64,000 nucleotides of DNA from Comamonas terrae. Its GTDB lineage: Bacteria > Pseudomonadota > Gammaproteobacteria > Burkholderiales > Burkholderiaceae_C. The stretch is taken from positions 496,001-560,000 of the forward strand of contig NZ_BCNT01000003.1 in assembly GCF_001544075.1 (NCBI RefSeq). Reading direction: 5' to 3'. The stretch's first letter is position 1, and each line of letters starts with the position of its first letter. Position numbers and translations under genes: made by a program. The notes under the pieces were generated by a model, which was given only the letters and a program-made list of their open reading frames with translations, did no database searches and was not told the DNA's origin. Below, piece by piece: positions 39,415 to 47,963 of the stretch.

Positions 39415-40170
39415 TCAGTTGCGGATCTTGTAGCCAATGCGCAGCAAATGCACGGCCAGCGCGCTCACGGCCAGCCATGCCGCGCCCACGATGCCCACGC
39501 TGATCCAGGGCGAGACATCGCTCTGGCCGAAGAATCCGTAGCGGAAACCGTCAATCATGTAGAAGAACGGATTGATATGGCTGACAGCTTGCCAAAAAGC
39601 GGGCAGCGAATGCACGGAATAGAACACGCCGGACAGAAAGGTCAGCGGCATGATCAGGAAGTTCTGGAAAGCCGCCATCTGGTCGAACTTCTCGGCCCAC
39701 AGGCCGGCGATCAGGCCCAGCGTGCCCATGAGCGCACAGCCCAGGAAGCCGAACACCAGGATCCACAGCGGCGCCGCGAAGTCCGGCACGGCAAAGAACA
39801 GCGTGACCACGAACACGCCCAGGCCCACGAGCAGGCCGCGCAGCACCGAGGCGCCCACATAGGCCGTGAACCAGGCCCAGTGCGACAGCGGCGTGAGCAG
39901 CACGAACACCAGCGAGCCCATGATCTTGCTCTGCACCAGGCTGGACGAGCTGTTGGCGAACGCGTTCTGCAGCATGCTCATCATCACCAGGCCGGGAATC
40001 AGAAAGGCCGTGTAGCTGATGCGGTCGTAGACCATGACGCGGCCTTCGAGCACATGGCCGAAAACCAGCAGGTACAGCACGGCCGTGAGCACGGGCGCGG
40101 CCACGGTCTGGAAGCTGACCTTCCAGAAGCGCAGCACTTCCTTCTTGAGCAGGGTCTGCCAGCCGTTCAT
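39415..40170 (-). CDS. ABC-2 type transporter permease (YadH-like)
   Basis: Six-span membrane part of an ABC exporter. The 251-aa protein has the ABC-2 signature region with QNAFANSSSSLVQSKIMGSL and PLTFLSGVFYSVHSLP, and an N-terminal amphipathic WQTLLKKEVLRFWK. The ATG overlaps the upstream ATPase stop (ATGA). Homologues pair with YadG; the cargo is not established. It sits between mlaB and ibaG as in many beta-proteobacteria. Confidence 0.9.
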   Translation of the reverse strand: MNGWQTLLKKEVLRFWKVSFQTVAAPVLTAVLYLLVFGHVLEGRVMVYDRISYTAFLIPGLVMMSMLQNAFANSSSSLVQSKIMGSLVFVLLTPLSHWAWFTAYVGASVLRGLLVGLGVFVVTLFFAVPDFAAPLWILVFGFLGCALMGTLGLIAGLWAEKFDQMAAFQNFLIMPLTFLSGVFYSVHSLPAFWQAVSHINPFFYMIDGFRYGFFGQSDVSPWISVGIVGAAWLAVSALAVHLLRIGYKIRN

Positions 40171-41093
40171 GCCGCACCTCCCTGCTTCACTGCCGCCTCG
40201 TTCATGATGTGGATGAACACATCCTCCAGGTCGGCGCGGCGGATTTCCACATCCTCGGGCGTCACGCCGCCTTCGCGCAGCGCGGCCAGCAGCTTTTCCA
40301 CATCGGCGGCATCGGCCGCGGGCACCTGCACGATGCGGCCCGTCACGCGCGCCCGCTGGGCCACGCCGGCCGGCAGGGCGCTGTCGGTCTTGAACTGCAG
40401 CACGTTGCTGGACGCCGACTTGAGCAGCTCGCTCATGGGCGAGAGCTTGACGATCCGGCCTTGCTTGAGCATGGCCACGCGGCTGCACAGGGCTTCGGCC
40501 TCTTCGAGGTAATGGGTGGTCAGCAGCACCGTGTGCCCCTGCTTGTTGAGCTTGGCGATGAAATGCCACAGTGTCTGGCGCAGCTCCACGTCCACGCCGG
40601 CCGTGGGTTCGTCGAGCACGATGATGGGCGGCTTGTGCACCAGGGCCTGGGCCACGAGCACGCGGCGCTTCATGCCGCCAGAGAGCTGGCGCATGTTGGC
40701 ATTGGCCTTGTCGGCCAGCCCCAGGCTGTCGAGCAGTTCGTCGATCCAGGCATCGTTGTGCCGGACGCCGAAGTAGCCGGACTGGAAGCGCAGCGCCTCG
40801 CGCACGCTGAAGAAGGGGTCGAACACCAGCTCCTGGGGCACGATGCCGAGCTTGCGCCGCGCCTCGGCGAAATTGGCCTGCACGTCGCTGCCCTGCACCA
40901 GCACGCGCCCGCCGGAAGCCTGGGACAGCCCCGCGAGAATGCTGATGAGCGTGGTCTTGCCCGCGCCGTTGGGGCCGAGCAGGCCGAAGAATTCACCTTC
41001 CTCGATATCCAGGCTCACCTGCTTGAGCGCCTGGAAATCCCCCTTGGGGGTACGGTAGGTCTTGGAGACGGATTGGAATGAGACTGCGGACAT
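40167..41093 (-). CDS. ABC transporter ATP-binding protein (YadG-like)
   Basis: Nucleotide-binding subunit for the adjoining ABC-2 permease. The 308-aa protein has Walker A GPNGAGKTT, signature LSGGMKRRV, Walker B PPIIVLDEPTAG and the H-loop LLTTHYLEEAEALC. The roughly 80-residue C-terminal extension is typical of export ATPases. The ATG at 41093 is used since the conserved domain begins at once. It follows mlaB by about 90 nt. Confidence 0.93.
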   Translation of the reverse strand: MSAVSFQSVSKTYRTPKGDFQALKQVSLDIEEGEFFGLLGPNGAGKTTLISILAGLSQASGGRVLVQGSDVQANFAEARRKLGIVPQELVFDPFFSVREALRFQSGYFGVRHNDAWIDELLDSLGLADKANANMRQLSGGMKRRVLVAQALVHKPPIIVLDEPTAGVDVELRQTLWHFIAKLNKQGHTVLLTTHYLEEAEALCSRVAMLKQGRIVKLSPMSELLKSASSNVLQFKTDSALPAGVAQRARVTGRIVQVPAADAADVEKLLAALREGGVTPEDVEIRRADLEDVFIHIMNEAAVKQGGAA

Positions 41094-41183
41094 GGGAGCC
41101 GCCATTCTAGGGCTTGCCCATCCCGGCTGCAGACGCATGGAAATCGGGCCGCAGAAACCGGCCCGGATGCCGGATGCGCCGCC

Positions 41184-41477
41184 TCAGCCGTGCCGGGGCA
41201 GCAGGCCGTCCACCCCGTACAGCGCCGCCATGGATTGCAGGCCCTGGGGCAGGCCGATCACGGCCAGCTGCTTGCCGGCCTCCAGCGCCGCGCGCCGGCA
41301 GGCCAGCAGCACGGCCAGCGCGGAGGAATCGAAGGTCTGGACCGCGCTGGCATCCACGGGCACCTGCTGGCCGGGGAATTCGGCCACCTGCGGGCGCAGG
41401 CGCAGCAGGCAGTCCCGGGCCTGCCGGTAGGTCAGCTCCTGCGGCAGCTGCAGCGGGGAGGCGGATGCTTGGGGCAT
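41184..41477 (-). CDS. mlaB: STAS-domain protein MlaB
   Basis: Cytoplasmic STAS subunit that regulates the MlaFE lipid ABC transporter. The 97-aa protein has the STAS core VPVDASAVQTFDSSALAVLL and the later KQLAVIGLPQGLQSMAALYG; DSSAL matches the conserved DS(A/S)GL-type loop. The ATG at 41477 gives a normal length. Its position after mlaC supports the assignment, since STAS proteins alone are weakly specific. Confidence 0.87.
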   Translation of the reverse strand: MPQASASPLQLPQELTYRQARDCLLRLRPQVAEFPGQQVPVDASAVQTFDSSALAVLLACRRAALEAGKQLAVIGLPQGLQSMAALYGVDGLLPRHG

Positions 41478-41503
41478 GGCGGCTGGACCTGCGTTGCTGG
41501 AGC

Positions 41504-42142
41504 TTACTTGGCCGCTGCCGGCGTGACCGGCATGGAGCTGCGGGAAGCCAGCGTCTTGATCAGGCCGTCGATGCCGCTGGCATTGATTTCCTGGGCGAAC
41601 TGGTTGCGGTAGGTTTCCACCAGCCACACGCCCAGCACGTTGAAGTTGTAGAGTTTCCAGCCGTCGGCCTGCTTTTCCAGGCGGAAGTCCAGCTGCACGG
41701 GGTCGCCGCGGCCGTTGACCTGGGTGCGCACCAGCACGTCGGTATCACCGGCGGCCATGCGCAGGGGCTTGACGGTAATCGTCTGGTCCACCACCTGCGA
41801 CAGCGCGCCCGAATAGGTGCGCACCAGCAGGGCCTTGAATTCGTCCTGCAGGCGCTGGCGCTGCTCGGGCGTGGCCTGGCGCCAGGCCGGGCCCACGGCG
41901 GCCGAGGTCATGCGGCGAAAGTCCACATAGGGCATGACCTTCTCGTTGACCAGCGCGTTGACCTTGGCGGTATCGCCGCCGCGCAGCGCCGGGTCCTTCT
42001 TGATGGTGTCGAGCACGTCGGTGGACACGCGCTTGACCAGGGCGTCCGGCGCCTCCTGCGCGGATGCCGCGGCCGGCAGACCGAGGTTCAAGGCCAGCAA
42101 GGCGCCAGCGGCCATGCCCCACATGCGACGGGTGATCTTCAT
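41504..42142 (-). CDS. mlaC: Periplasmic lipid-binding protein MlaC
   Basis: Shuttles phospholipid between the outer-membrane MlaA complex and the inner-membrane MlaFEDB. The 212-aa precursor has signal peptide MWGMAAGALLALNLGLPAAA with an AxA site. The mature part shows VMPYVDFRRMTSAAVGPAW and the C-terminal LYNFNVLGVWLVETYRNQF, the MlaC/Ttg2D signature. The start at 42142 is used; an ATG four codons earlier also exists. Confidence 0.94.
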   Translation of the reverse strand: MKITRRMWGMAAGALLALNLGLPAAASAQEAPDALVKRVSTDVLDTIKKDPALRGGDTAKVNALVNEKVMPYVDFRRMTSAAVGPAWRQATPEQRQRLQDEFKALLVRTYSGALSQVVDQTITVKPLRMAAGDTDVLVRTQVNGRGDPVQLDFRLEKQADGWKLYNFNVLGVWLVETYRNQFAQEINASGIDGLIKTLASRSSMPVTPAAAK

Positions 42143-42215
42143 TGCTTTCTCCATAGGCCCGCCAGTGTCATCGCAACCGGCGCGCCTTTTTTCCATATTT
42201 TGTAACTGGCTGTGC

Positions 42216-42998
42216 TCACTGGCCTTCGGGCGGCAGCTTGCCCGCATTGTCGTCGTCATCGTAGTTCTCGAGGCGGCCATCGCCGCCGGACGCGGCGCCG
42301 CCGATGCGTGAGCGCAGATAGACATCGCGGGTCAGGCTGTACTTGTCCAGCGCCACGGCGTCCAGCGTGTCGCCGGCCTGCAGGTAGTTGGCCCGGGTGT
42401 TGACGAAGCGCAGGCCGTACAGGCTGTTGCGCACTGGAACATCCTCGACATGGGTGACCGGATAGCCATAGGCGTCCACCGCCAGGCCGGCGGTATCGCG
42501 CACCGTGGACGGCCCCCAGAACGGCAGCACCAGGTACGGGCCGGTCGGCACGCCCCAGCGGCCCAGCGTCTGGCCGAAGTCCTGCTTGCGGCGCTCGATG
42601 CCGGCCTCGCTGGCCACGTCGAACAGGCCGCCGATGCCGAACACCGTGTTGACCGTGAAGCGCACCACGGAGTTGTAGGCGCCCTCGCCCTGGCCCTGCA
42701 GCAGGTTGTTCACGAACGACCAGGCATCGCCCAGGTTGTCGAAGAAATTGGTCACGCCTTCGCGTGCCAGGCGGGGGGTCACGGTCTTGTAGGCCGTGGC
42801 CACGGGCTTGAACACCGCCTTGTCCACGCCTTCGTTGAAGGAATAGATGCTGCGGTTGAAGGACTCGTAGGGATCGGCCGGGTTGGCGGGGCCGCTCGTG
42901 GTCGTGGCGCAGCCGGACAGCAGAGCAGCGGCAGCCAGGCCTGCAGCCAGCGCGCCGCTGCGCAGCGCCGGTGTTCGTGGGCGTGTTGTGGTCATCAT
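42216..42998 (-). CDS. mlaA: Outer-membrane lipoprotein MlaA (VacJ)
   Basis: Outer-membrane component removing misplaced phospholipid from the outer leaflet. The 260-aa precursor has the lipobox LLSGC (C30) followed by NPADPYESFNRSIYSFNEG, the VacJ signature. LVLPFWGPSTVRDTAG and YGLRFVNTRANYL also fit. Here mlaA is inside the mla operon rather than separate as in E. coli, which is common in beta-proteobacteria. Its ATG overlaps the mlaD stop (ATGA). Confidence 0.95.
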   Translation of the reverse strand: MMTTTRPRTPALRSGALAAGLAAAALLSGCATTTSGPANPADPYESFNRSIYSFNEGVDKAVFKPVATAYKTVTPRLAREGVTNFFDNLGDAWSFVNNLLQGQGEGAYNSVVRFTVNTVFGIGGLFDVASEAGIERRKQDFGQTLGRWGVPTGPYLVLPFWGPSTVRDTAGLAVDAYGYPVTHVEDVPVRNSLYGLRFVNTRANYLQAGDTLDAVALDKYSLTRDVYLRSRIGGAASGGDGRLENYDDDDNAGKLPPEGQ

Positions 42999-43495
42999 TC
43001 CTTACCTCCTGCGCCAGCGCCGGCGGCATTGCCGCCGCTGCCCTGCTCGGCCTTGCCGTACAGGAACTGGCCAATCAGATTTTCCAGCACAACGGCCGAC
43101 TGTGTCGCGGTCACGCGGTCGCCGGCCTTCAAATTTTCCTCGCTGGCGCCGGCCTCGATGCCGATGTACTGGTCGCCGAGCAGGCCGCTGGTCAGTATCT
43201 TGAGCGAGCTGTCCTTGGGGAACAGGTAGCGCGATTCCATGTTCATGGCCACGTTGGCCTGGAAGGTCTGGTCGTCGAAGGTGATGGACTCCACGCGCCC
43301 CACGACCACGCCGGCGCTCTTGACCGCGGCCTTGGGCTTGAGGCCGCCGATATTGTCGAAGCGCGCCGTCACCGTATAGGTCTTCTGGAAGTTCAGGCTC
43401 AGCAGATTGGCCGACTGCAGGGCCAGGAACACCAGGGCCGCCGCGCCGATGAGCACGAACAGGCCAACCCAGACATCACTTTTGTTTTGCTGCAT
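42995..43495 (-). CDS. mlaD: MCE-domain lipid-binding protein MlaD
   Basis: Inner-membrane-anchored MCE protein forming the periplasmic hexamer of MlaFEDB. The 166-aa protein has one N-terminal helix (VGLFVLIGAAALVFLALQ), then the MCE domain including YTVTARFDNIGGLKPKAAVK and SGLLGDQYIGIEAG. Length is slightly shorter than in E. coli but complete. It follows mlaE by 30 nt. Confidence 0.95.
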   Translation of the reverse strand: MQQNKSDVWVGLFVLIGAAALVFLALQSANLLSLNFQKTYTVTARFDNIGGLKPKAAVKSAGVVVGRVESITFDDQTFQANVAMNMESRYLFPKDSSLKILTSGLLGDQYIGIEAGASEENLKAGDRVTATQSAVVLENLIGQFLYGKAEQGSGGNAAGAGAGGKE

Positions 43496-43525
43496 GATTT
43501 TTTACCTCTTGTCCGATGCGCCCGC

Positions 43526-44308
43526 TCAGACGCTGAACATGGTGGCCGTGAGCAGGAAGTCCAGCCCCAGCACCGTGAGCGAAGCCACGACCACGGTGCG
43601 CGTGGTGGCACGCGACACACCTTCGGGTGTCGGCTTGGCGGCATAGCCTTCAAGCAGGGCGATGAAGGTGACGGCAATGCCGAACACAAAGCTCTTGAGC
43701 ACGCCGTTGCCCAGGTCGTACCACCAATCCACGCCCTGCTGCATCTGGCCCCAGAACGCGCCGCCGTCGACGCCGATCAGCACCACGCCGACCAGCCAGC
43801 CGCCGATCACGCCCACGGCGCTGAAGACGGCAGCCAGCAGCGGCAGCGTGACCAGTCCCGCCCAGAAGCGCGGTGCCAGGATGCGCCGGACCGGATCGAC
43901 GGCCATCATTTCCATGGCCGACAGCTGCTCGCCGGCCTTCATCAGGCCGATCTCGGCCGTCAGCGCCGTGCCGGCACGGCCGGCGAACAGCAGGGCCGTG
44001 ACCACGGGGCCGAGTTCGCGCACCAGCGACAGGGCCACCAGCAGACCCAGCGCCTCGGCCGAACCGTAGCGCTGCAATGTGTAATAGCCCTGCAGGCCAA
44101 GCACAAACCCCACGAACAGGCCCGAGACGCCGATGATGGCCAGCGAATAATTGCCGAGGAAGTGGATCTGGTCGCCAATCAGGCGCGGGCGCCTGAGCGC
44201 CGGCCCCATGAGCGCCAGCAGGCGCATGAACAGTCGGGTGCCCGAGCCGACATTGGTCAGCTGCTGGCGCACGGCCGCACCGATGCGCGCGGGATGCAGG
44301 GGATTCAT
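43526..44308 (-). CDS. mlaE: Lipid ABC transporter permease MlaE
   Basis: Membrane subunit of the Mla phospholipid transporter. The 260-aa MlaE/YrbE-family protein has the family block [44 protein letters not shown] and [13 protein letters not shown]. Five to six hydrophobic helices are visible. Its ATG overlaps the mlaF stop (ATGA). Confidence 0.95.
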   Translation of the reverse strand: MNPLHPARIGAAVRQQLTNVGSGTRLFMRLLALMGPALRRPRLIGDQIHFLGNYSLAIIGVSGLFVGFVLGLQGYYTLQRYGSAEALGLLVALSLVRELGPVVTALLFAGRAGTALTAEIGLMKAGEQLSAMEMMAVDPVRRILAPRFWAGLVTLPLLAAVFSAVGVIGGWLVGVVLIGVDGGAFWGQMQQGVDWWYDLGNGVLKSFVFGIAVTFIALLEGYAAKPTPEGVSRATTRTVVVASLTVLGLDFLLTATMFSV

Positions 44309-45129
44309 GCGCGCCTCCGGCGGTTGGCGGGCAGGCCGAAGTCTTCTTCGGCACTGGCACCGGGATAGTGGAACGGCACCGGCCCCGTGGGCCGGGCATG
44401 GATGAACTGCTGCACCAGAGGATCGGAGCTGGCGCGCACCTCGTCGGGCGTGCCTTGCGCCGCCACGCCGCCGTTGCCCAGGATCACCACGTGGTCGGCC
44501 ACATGGAAGGTCTCTTCCACATCGTGGGAGACCAGGATGGAGGTCAGGCCCATGGCATCGTTGAGCTGGCGGATCAGCTGGGCGGCCGTGCCCAGGGAGA
44601 TGGGGTCCAGCCCTGCAAAGGGCTCGTCGTACATGATGAGCTCGGGATCCAGTGCAATCGCGCGTGCCAGCGCCACGCGGCGGGCCATGCCGCCCGAGAC
44701 CTCGCTGGGCATCAGGTCGCGCGCGCCGCGCAGGCCCACGGCATGCAGCTTCATGAGCACGATGTCGCGGATCAGCTCTTCAGGCAGGTCGGTATGCTCG
44801 CGCAGCGGAAAGGCCACGTTGTCGAACACGCTCATGTCGGTGAACAGTGCACCGAACTGGAACAGCATGCCCATGCGCCGGCGCGCCGTGTACAGCTGCT
44901 GCGCATCCATCTGCGTGACATCCTGGCCGTCGAACAGCACCTCGCCCTGCCGGGCGCGGTTCTGGCCGCCGATCAGGCGCAGCACCGTGGTCTTGCCGCC
45001 GCCCGAGGCTCCCATCAGCGCCGTGACCTTGCCGCGCGGCACCTGCAGGGACAGGTCGCGCAGGATGACACGTTCGCCATAGCCGAAGGTGACGTTGCGC
45101 AGTTGCACAAGAGAGGCATTGAGTGACAT
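44305..45129 (-). CDS. mlaF: Lipid ABC transporter ATP-binding protein MlaF
   Basis: ATPase driving the Mla system. From the ATG at 45129 it is 274 aa. Walker A is GASGGGKTT, the signature [14 protein letters not shown], Walker [16 protein letters not shown], and the H-loop LVSHDVEET. The frame is open back to 45216, but those codons cross an inverted repeat and are not family-like. It is the first gene of mlaFEDACB; the upstream 220 nt carries its promoter. Confidence 0.95.
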   Translation of the reverse strand: MSLNASLVQLRNVTFGYGERVILRDLSLQVPRGKVTALMGASGGGKTTVLRLIGGQNRARQGEVLFDGQDVTQMDAQQLYTARRRMGMLFQFGALFTDMSVFDNVAFPLREHTDLPEELIRDIVLMKLHAVGLRGARDLMPSEVSGGMARRVALARAIALDPELIMYDEPFAGLDPISLGTAAQLIRQLNDAMGLTSILVSHDVEETFHVADHVVILGNGGVAAQGTPDEVRASSDPLVQQFIHARPTGPVPFHYPGASAEEDFGLPANRRRRA

Positions 45130-45202
45130 GCAGCGGGCGTGGTCGATGGAGTGAGACGCGTATTGTGCCGGGAGCGCTGCAGGTGCAGGCAGTCCGGACG
45201 CC

Positions 45203-45232
45203 AAAGGAACATACATTCATGCATGTTTCTTT
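45203..45232. promoter_or_regulatory. Near-palindrome upstream of mlaF
   Basis: AAAGGAACATACAT (45203-45216), TC, then ATGCATGTTTCTTT (45219-45232). The arms match at 12 of 14 positions when inverted. It lies 74-103 nt upstream of the mlaF start and is a candidate regulator site for the mla operon. Confidence 0.45.
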
Positions 45233-45349
45233 AAAGAGCGCCATTGTACGCAAGGCATGGCAACTACGCTTTCAGTAGCTGCAAACGCTTGCCTTGCATG
45301 GGTTTACGCCCGATTTTTTACGGAAACAAGCCGGTGTTACAGGACCACC

Positions 45350-46141
45350 TCAGAGCATGTTGTGCAGAAATGCCTTGGTGCGTTCGTGTTGCGGCGCTGC
45401 AAAAAAAGCTTCCGACGGGCCCTGCTCCACGATGTCGCCGCCGTCCATGAAGATGACGCGGTTGGCCACCTCGCGCGCAAAGCCCATCTCGTGCGTCACC
45501 ACCAGCATGGTCATGTGCTCGTCGGCCAGTTCGCGCATGGTGCGCAGCACCTCGCCTGTCAGCTCCGGGTCCAGCGCCGAGGTGGGTTCGTCGAACAGCA
45601 GGATGTCCGGCTCCATGGCCAGCGCGCGCGCAATCGCCACGCGCTGCTTCTGCCCTCCCGAGAGATGGTTGGGGTAGGCGTCGCGCTTGGCCGACAGACC
45701 CACCTTGGCCAGCAGCTTCTCGGCCTTGGGAATGATTTCCTCGCGCTTCATGCCCTTGACGATGAGCGGCGCCTCGATGATGTTCTCCAGCACCGTCATG
45801 TGCGGGAACAGGTTGAAGGACTGGAACACCATGCCCATCTTGCGGCCGATCTTGCGGATCTCGGCTTCGCTCACGTATTGGGCCTTGCCCTCGCCTTCGC
45901 TGTGGGCCAGCACCTCGCCCTCGATGACGATGGTGCCGCGGTCGATGGTCTCCAGGTGGTTGAGGCAGCGCAGGAAAGTGCTCTTGCCCGAGCCCGAGGG
46001 CCCGATGATGGCCACCACCTCGCCGCGCGTGAGCGTGAGCGACACGCCGCGCAGCACCGAGACATGGCCGAAGCTCTTGTGAATGCCCTGCGCGGAGATC
46101 ATGACTTCGGACTTGGCGGTATCACGCATCGTATTTGGCAT
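45350..46141 (-). CDS. Polar amino-acid ABC transporter ATP-binding protein (GlnQ-type)
   Basis: ATPase of a glutamine/polar-amino-acid importer. The 263-aa protein has Walker [10 protein letters not shown], the family insert [19 protein letters not shown], signature [16 protein letters not shown], Walker [16 protein letters not shown] and H-loop [12 protein letters not shown]. An alternative ATG lies four codons downstream of the first. It overlaps the end of the permease gene by 20 nt, so they form one unit. Confidence 0.94.
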   Translation of the reverse strand: MPNTMRDTAKSEVMISAQGIHKSFGHVSVLRGVSLTLTRGEVVAIIGPSGSGKSTFLRCLNHLETIDRGTIVIEGEVLAHSEGEGKAQYVSEAEIRKIGRKMGMVFQSFNLFPHMTVLENIIEAPLIVKGMKREEIIPKAEKLLAKVGLSAKRDAYPNHLSGGQKQRVAIARALAMEPDILLFDEPTSALDPELTGEVLRTMRELADEHMTMLVVTHEMGFAREVANRVIFMDGGDIVEQGPSEAFFAAPQHERTKAFLHNML

Positions 46142-46775
46142 GGCGGTTCTCGAGATGTTGGAAGACCCAGGTCAGTACCAGCGTCATGCCCAGATAGAAG
46201 CCGCCGGCCACGATGAACGGCGTGAACGTGAAGTCGCGCTGCACCACGCCGCGCGCCACGCGCAGCAGGTCGTTGAGCGCCAGCACGTAGATCAGCGAGG
46301 TGTCCTTGACCAGCGTGATGGTCTCGTTGCTCACGGGCGGCAGGATGCGGGCCCACATCTGGGGCAGCACGATGCGGCGCATGGTCTGCGCATAGGTCAT
46401 GCCCAGCACCTTGGCACCCTCATACTGGCCGCGGTCGATGGACTTGATGCCGGCGCGGAAGATCTCGGCGAAATATGCCGCGTAATTGAGCGCGAACGCC
46501 ACCACGGCGGCGGGAAAGTCGGGCAGGCGCACGCCGATCACCGGCACGAACGGCAGCGCGAAATAGACGAACAGCAGTTGCAGCATCAGCGGCGTGCCGC
46601 GCATCAGCCAGATATAGGCCCCCACCAGGGAGCTCAGCGGCTTGATGCGGGAGATGCGCATCAGCGCCAGCGCCAGCCCCATGGGAATGGAGAGCACCAG
46701 CGTGATGAAGAACAGCTTGAGGGTGACCAGAGCCCCGGCTGTCATGGGCCCCAAGAGCGAGATTACATATTCCAT
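46122..46775 (-). CDS. Polar amino-acid ABC transporter permease
   Basis: Membrane subunit of the importer. The 217-aa HisM/GlnP-type protein has about five hydrophobic helices, the family motif [15 protein letters not shown] and the EAA loop in [23 protein letters not shown] single permease gene suggests a homodimer. It is separated from the binding-protein gene by about 200 nt that contain a terminator-like hairpin. Confidence 0.93.
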   Translation of the reverse strand: MEYVISLLGPMTAGALVTLKLFFITLVLSIPMGLALALMRISRIKPLSSLVGAYIWLMRGTPLMLQLLFVYFALPFVPVIGVRLPDFPAAVVAFALNYAAYFAEIFRAGIKSIDRGQYEGAKVLGMTYAQTMRRIVLPQMWARILPPVSNETITLVKDTSLIYVLALNDLLRVARGVVQRDFTFTPFIVAGGFYLGMTLVLTWVFQHLENRHAKYDA

Positions 46776-46924
46776 CGAATGGCCTTCGGTGTGGCGCCCC
46801 GACCATCCAGAGCCGCCACAGGCACGCATTGTCATTGCAAAGCAGAAACCGGCCGCACGCTTGCCCATTCCGTGCGGCTGCTGCCCCAGAGGAAACGCCT
46901 TTTGCCCCGGGGCAGCCCGGCGAC

Positions 46925-46957
46925 AAAAAAACCGGCAATGCAGGGCATTGCCGGTGC
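46925..46957 (-). terminator. Terminator/attenuator after the binding-protein gene
   Basis: ACCGGCAATG, a 5-nt loop and CATTGCCGGT form a 10-bp stem, followed on the minus strand by seven T. As transport operons often do, it may lower permease and ATPase levels relative to the binding protein. Confidence 0.85.
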
Positions 46958-46974
46958 TTCACCAGCGCTCAGGC

Positions 46975-47781
46975 TCAGTGCTTGATCACGTCGGCGCCAA
47001 ACCACTTGTTGGCGATCTCGGCGGCCTTGCCGTCCTTCTTCATGGCGCTCAGAGCATCGTTGATCTTGTTGCGGGTGGCTTCGTCGTCCTTGCGAAAGCC
47101 CACGCCGTAGTCCTCGGTGCCGAAGTCTTCGGCCAGCACGGCATAGTTCTCGGGCTTCTTGTTCACGTAGTAGCGCCCCACCACCTCGTCCACCACCACG
47201 GTGTCCAGGCGGCCGGCATCCAGGTCCATCAGCGCGGCGATGTTGTCGCCGTAGAGCTTGGTTTCCTTGAACTGCGATGACAGTTCCTTGTCCTTTTCCA
47301 GGGCCGTCACGGCGCTGGAGCCTTCCTGGGCGCCCACGATCTTGCCGGCCATGTCGGCCTTGGTCTTGATGGGCGAGCCGGCCTTCACGATGATGATCTG
47401 CTTGTTGACCATGTAAGGATCGGAGAACAGGATCTTTTCCTTGCGGGCTTCCAGAATGGTCAGGCCGTTCCACAGCGCATCCACGCGCTTGCCCAGCAGC
47501 TCGGCTTCCTTGGCATTCCAGTCGATGGGCTTGAATTCCACTTCCAGGCCGGCGCGCTTGGCGGCTTCCTTGGCCATGTCGATGTCGAAGCCGACGATTT
47601 CGTTCTTGTCGTCACGGAAGCCCATGGGGGGGAAGTTGTCGTCCAGGCCCACCACCAGCTTGGCGGCTGCGGCCGGAGCGGGAGCCGGGGCTGCAGCGGT
47701 GTTCGATGCAGGCTCGTTCTTGCCGCAGGCAGCCAGCAATGCAGTCAGGGCCACCATGGCCAAGAGGGTACGTTTTTTCAT
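46975..47781 (-). CDS. Polar amino-acid-binding lipoprotein of ABC importer
   Basis: Periplasmic family-3 solute-binding protein. The 268-aa precursor starts MKKRTLLAMVALTALLAACG with lipobox LAAC (C19), so it is a lipoprotein, followed by an Ala/Pro linker. The mature domain has LVVGLDDNFPPMGFRDDKNE, GFDIDMAKEAAKRAG and KIVGAQEGSSAVTAL, typical of glutamine/arginine/cystine-type binding proteins. The precise ligand cannot be assigned. The start at 47781 is fixed by the signal peptide. Confidence 0.93.
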   Translation of the reverse strand: MKKRTLLAMVALTALLAACGKNEPASNTAAAPAPAPAAAAKLVVGLDDNFPPMGFRDDKNEIVGFDIDMAKEAAKRAGLEVEFKPIDWNAKEAELLGKRVDALWNGLTILEARKEKILFSDPYMVNKQIIIVKAGSPIKTKADMAGKIVGAQEGSSAVTALEKDKELSSQFKETKLYGDNIAALMDLDAGRLDTVVVDEVVGRYYVNKKPENYAVLAEDFGTEDYGVGFRKDDEATRNKINDALSAMKKDGKAAEIANKWFGADVIKH

Positions 47782-47849
47782 GGCGTCAAAGCTTGAAGTG
47801 GGAAAAGCGAGGGCGCCAGACAAGGAACGCAGCCCCGGTACGGGTCGGC

Positions 47850-47876
47850 AAAAAGCCGGCCTGAATCGGGCTTGCT
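47850..47876 (-). terminator. Weak terminator at the end of the pel operon
   Basis: On the minus strand AAGCC and GGCTT form a 5-bp stem around an 11-nt loop, followed by TTTT. It lies about 90 nt beyond the pelG stop codon. Confidence 0.4.
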
Positions 47877-47963
47877 GTCGGCGCCAAATCCGCTATTGTC
47901 GCGCAGACGGGCGAATGCTGTCACCTTGCGTGGCAAAACCTTGCCCCTCGACCTCTTGCGCGC

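Noticed and set aside
41145-41165. CGGGCCG/CGGCCCG hairpin upstream of mlaB's neighbour as terminator
   Set aside because: No T-run on either strand, and the operon appears to continue through it.
45130-45216. N-terminal extension of MlaF (start at 45216)
   Set aside because: Extension begins inside the palindrome at 45203-45232 and is not family-like; [10 protein letters not shown] at 45129 is the normal start.
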